NCBI GenBank assembly: GCA_037440385.1
Contig: JBBIUI010000110.1
Coordinates: 1 to 5,829, forward strand
Source: CG2-30-68-42 sp037440385
GTDB taxonomy: Bacteria; Pseudomonadota; Gammaproteobacteria; Burkholderiales; Rhodocyclaceae
DNA: 5,829 nucleotides
Direction: 5' to 3'
Of the stretch, positions 5,329-5,829 are shown piece by piece (positions within the stretch are counted from its first letter, which is position 1; every line of letters starts with the position of its first letter). The notes beneath the pieces were generated by a model. The model was not told the DNA's origin, made no database searches, and saw nothing but the letters and a program-made list of their open reading frames with translations. The position numbers and the translations under genes were made by a program.

Positions 5329-5829
5329 ATGCGCTGCCAGCGACTGCTGCTGAACTTCCTTGCCGCGATCGCGTGCGCGGGCCAGGCGGTTGCCGCCGCG
5401 GCCGGCGACCGGTACTACTACCTCGGTTACGAGATCATCCAGGTCATCGACGGCGACACCGACGCGATCGTCGCCGACATTCCGATCAAGGGTGCCGCGC
5501 GCGAGGTCGGGCTGACCGCGGACCGGAAATTCCTCTACGTGGCGACGAACCGGCATCTCGTGCACAAGGTCGATCTGGCCGAGAACCGGGTGGTCGGCTC
5601 GATCGACCTGAACGGGGACGGCTGGGACCGCTTCCTGTTCGGCTTCGCGCTCGCCGCGGACGGCAGGACCGCCTACGGCGCATTGATGTCGCGCAAGACG
5701 CACAAGGGCGACGCCGTGGTCGGAAAACCGGTCGTCGCGCAATTCGACCTCGCGACCGGAAAACTGCTGCGCAGCGTCGAGGTGCCTTTCGGAGTCGCAC
5801 ACCTGGTGAGCACCAACCGGGGCAGGAGG
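5329..5829 (+). CDS. qhpB: Quinohemoprotein amine dehydrogenase beta subunit (5' part)
   Basis: The first 167 residues of the beta subunit; the frame is still open at the window edge, so the 3' half is missing. QhpB is a periplasmic seven-bladed beta-propeller of about 340 residues that holds the gamma subunit and helps shape the active site, but binds no heme. A signal peptide covers about residues 1-25 (LLLNFLAAIACAGQAVAAAA), with cleavage near the AVA/AAA sites. C16 sits in AIAC, a poor lipobox, so lipid attachment is unlikely. Propeller-like strands follow, for example GLTADRKFLYVATN (61-74) and VVAQFDLATGKLLRSVEV (135-152), resembling YVTN repeats. AGGA (5318-5321) begins inside the qhpC stop codon, seven bases before the ATG, linking the two genes. 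The assignment rests on the repeats and on its place after qhpC. Confidence 0.9.
   Translation, partial: MRCQRLLLNFLAAIACAGQAVAAAAGDRYYYLGYEIIQVIDGDTDAIVADIPIKGAAREVGLTADRKFLYVATNRHLVHKVDLAENRVVGSIDLNGDGWDRFLFGFALAADGRTAYGALMSRKTHKGDAVVGKPVVAQFDLATGKLLRSVEVPFGVAHLVSTNRGRR

Noticed and set aside
4864..5802. Minus-strand open frame of 312 codons opposite qhpC and qhpB
   Set aside because: Lies antisense to the diagnostic CTQ motifs of qhpC and the propeller repeats of qhpB; no domain of its own.
1..5829. CRISPR arrays, insertion sequences, tRNA or rRNA genes
   Set aside because: No regularly spaced repeats, transposase motifs or terminal repeats, or structured RNA genes were seen on either strand.

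Overview
The window carries the first four genes of a quinohemoprotein amine dehydrogenase (QHNDH, qhp) operon in the order qhpA-qhpD-qhpC-qhpB, all on the + strand. Upstream lies a same-strand sigma-54-dependent activator of the XylR/DmpR/MopR family, and the far left end holds the possible start of a divergent gene. The DNA is very GC-rich, with G or C at most third codon positions. Together with the XylR-type regulator, this suggests a proteobacterium, perhaps a beta-proteobacterium of the Azoarcus/Thauera/Burkholderiales kind. That placement is inference only.

Layout: 1-36 (- strand) holds twelve codons preceded by a good ribosome binding site, possibly the start of a divergent gene. 37-218 is non-coding and visibly more AT-rich. 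219-1742 encodes the activator. Its V4R zinc half-sensor, AAA+ ATPase and Fis-type DNA-binding domain are intact, but the first half of the usual XylR_N sensor is absent. 1743-1962 is a 220-base gap with several short inverted repeats and no clear promoter. 1963-3555 is qhpA, the diheme alpha subunit. 3552-4967 is qhpD, a radical SAM/SPASM enzyme that forms thioether cross-links. 4993-5319 is qhpC, the gamma subunit that becomes cross-linked and carries the CTQ cofactor. 5329-5829 is the first half of qhpB, the beta-propeller beta subunit, cut by the window edge.

How the genes work together (established for the Paracoccus and Pseudomonas enzymes): QhpC is made as a precursor with an N-terminal leader. 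QhpD installs three Cys-to-Asp/Glu thioether bonds in the cytoplasm. A flavin hydroxylase (QhpG), a protease (QhpE) and an ABC exporter (QhpF) complete cofactor formation and export. QhpC then joins the Sec-exported QhpA and QhpB in the periplasm. There the alpha-beta-gamma complex oxidises primary amines to aldehydes and ammonia and passes electrons through two hemes c to soluble carriers. qhpE, qhpF and qhpG are not in this window and could lie downstream.

The catalytic core genes are textbook members. The less usual points are the half-sensor regulator that still keeps the residues equivalent to MopR's phenol-binding His/Trp pair and zinc site, the pairing of such a regulator with a qhp operon, an extra cysteine in QhpC, and an inverted repeat placed where an activator site would be expected.
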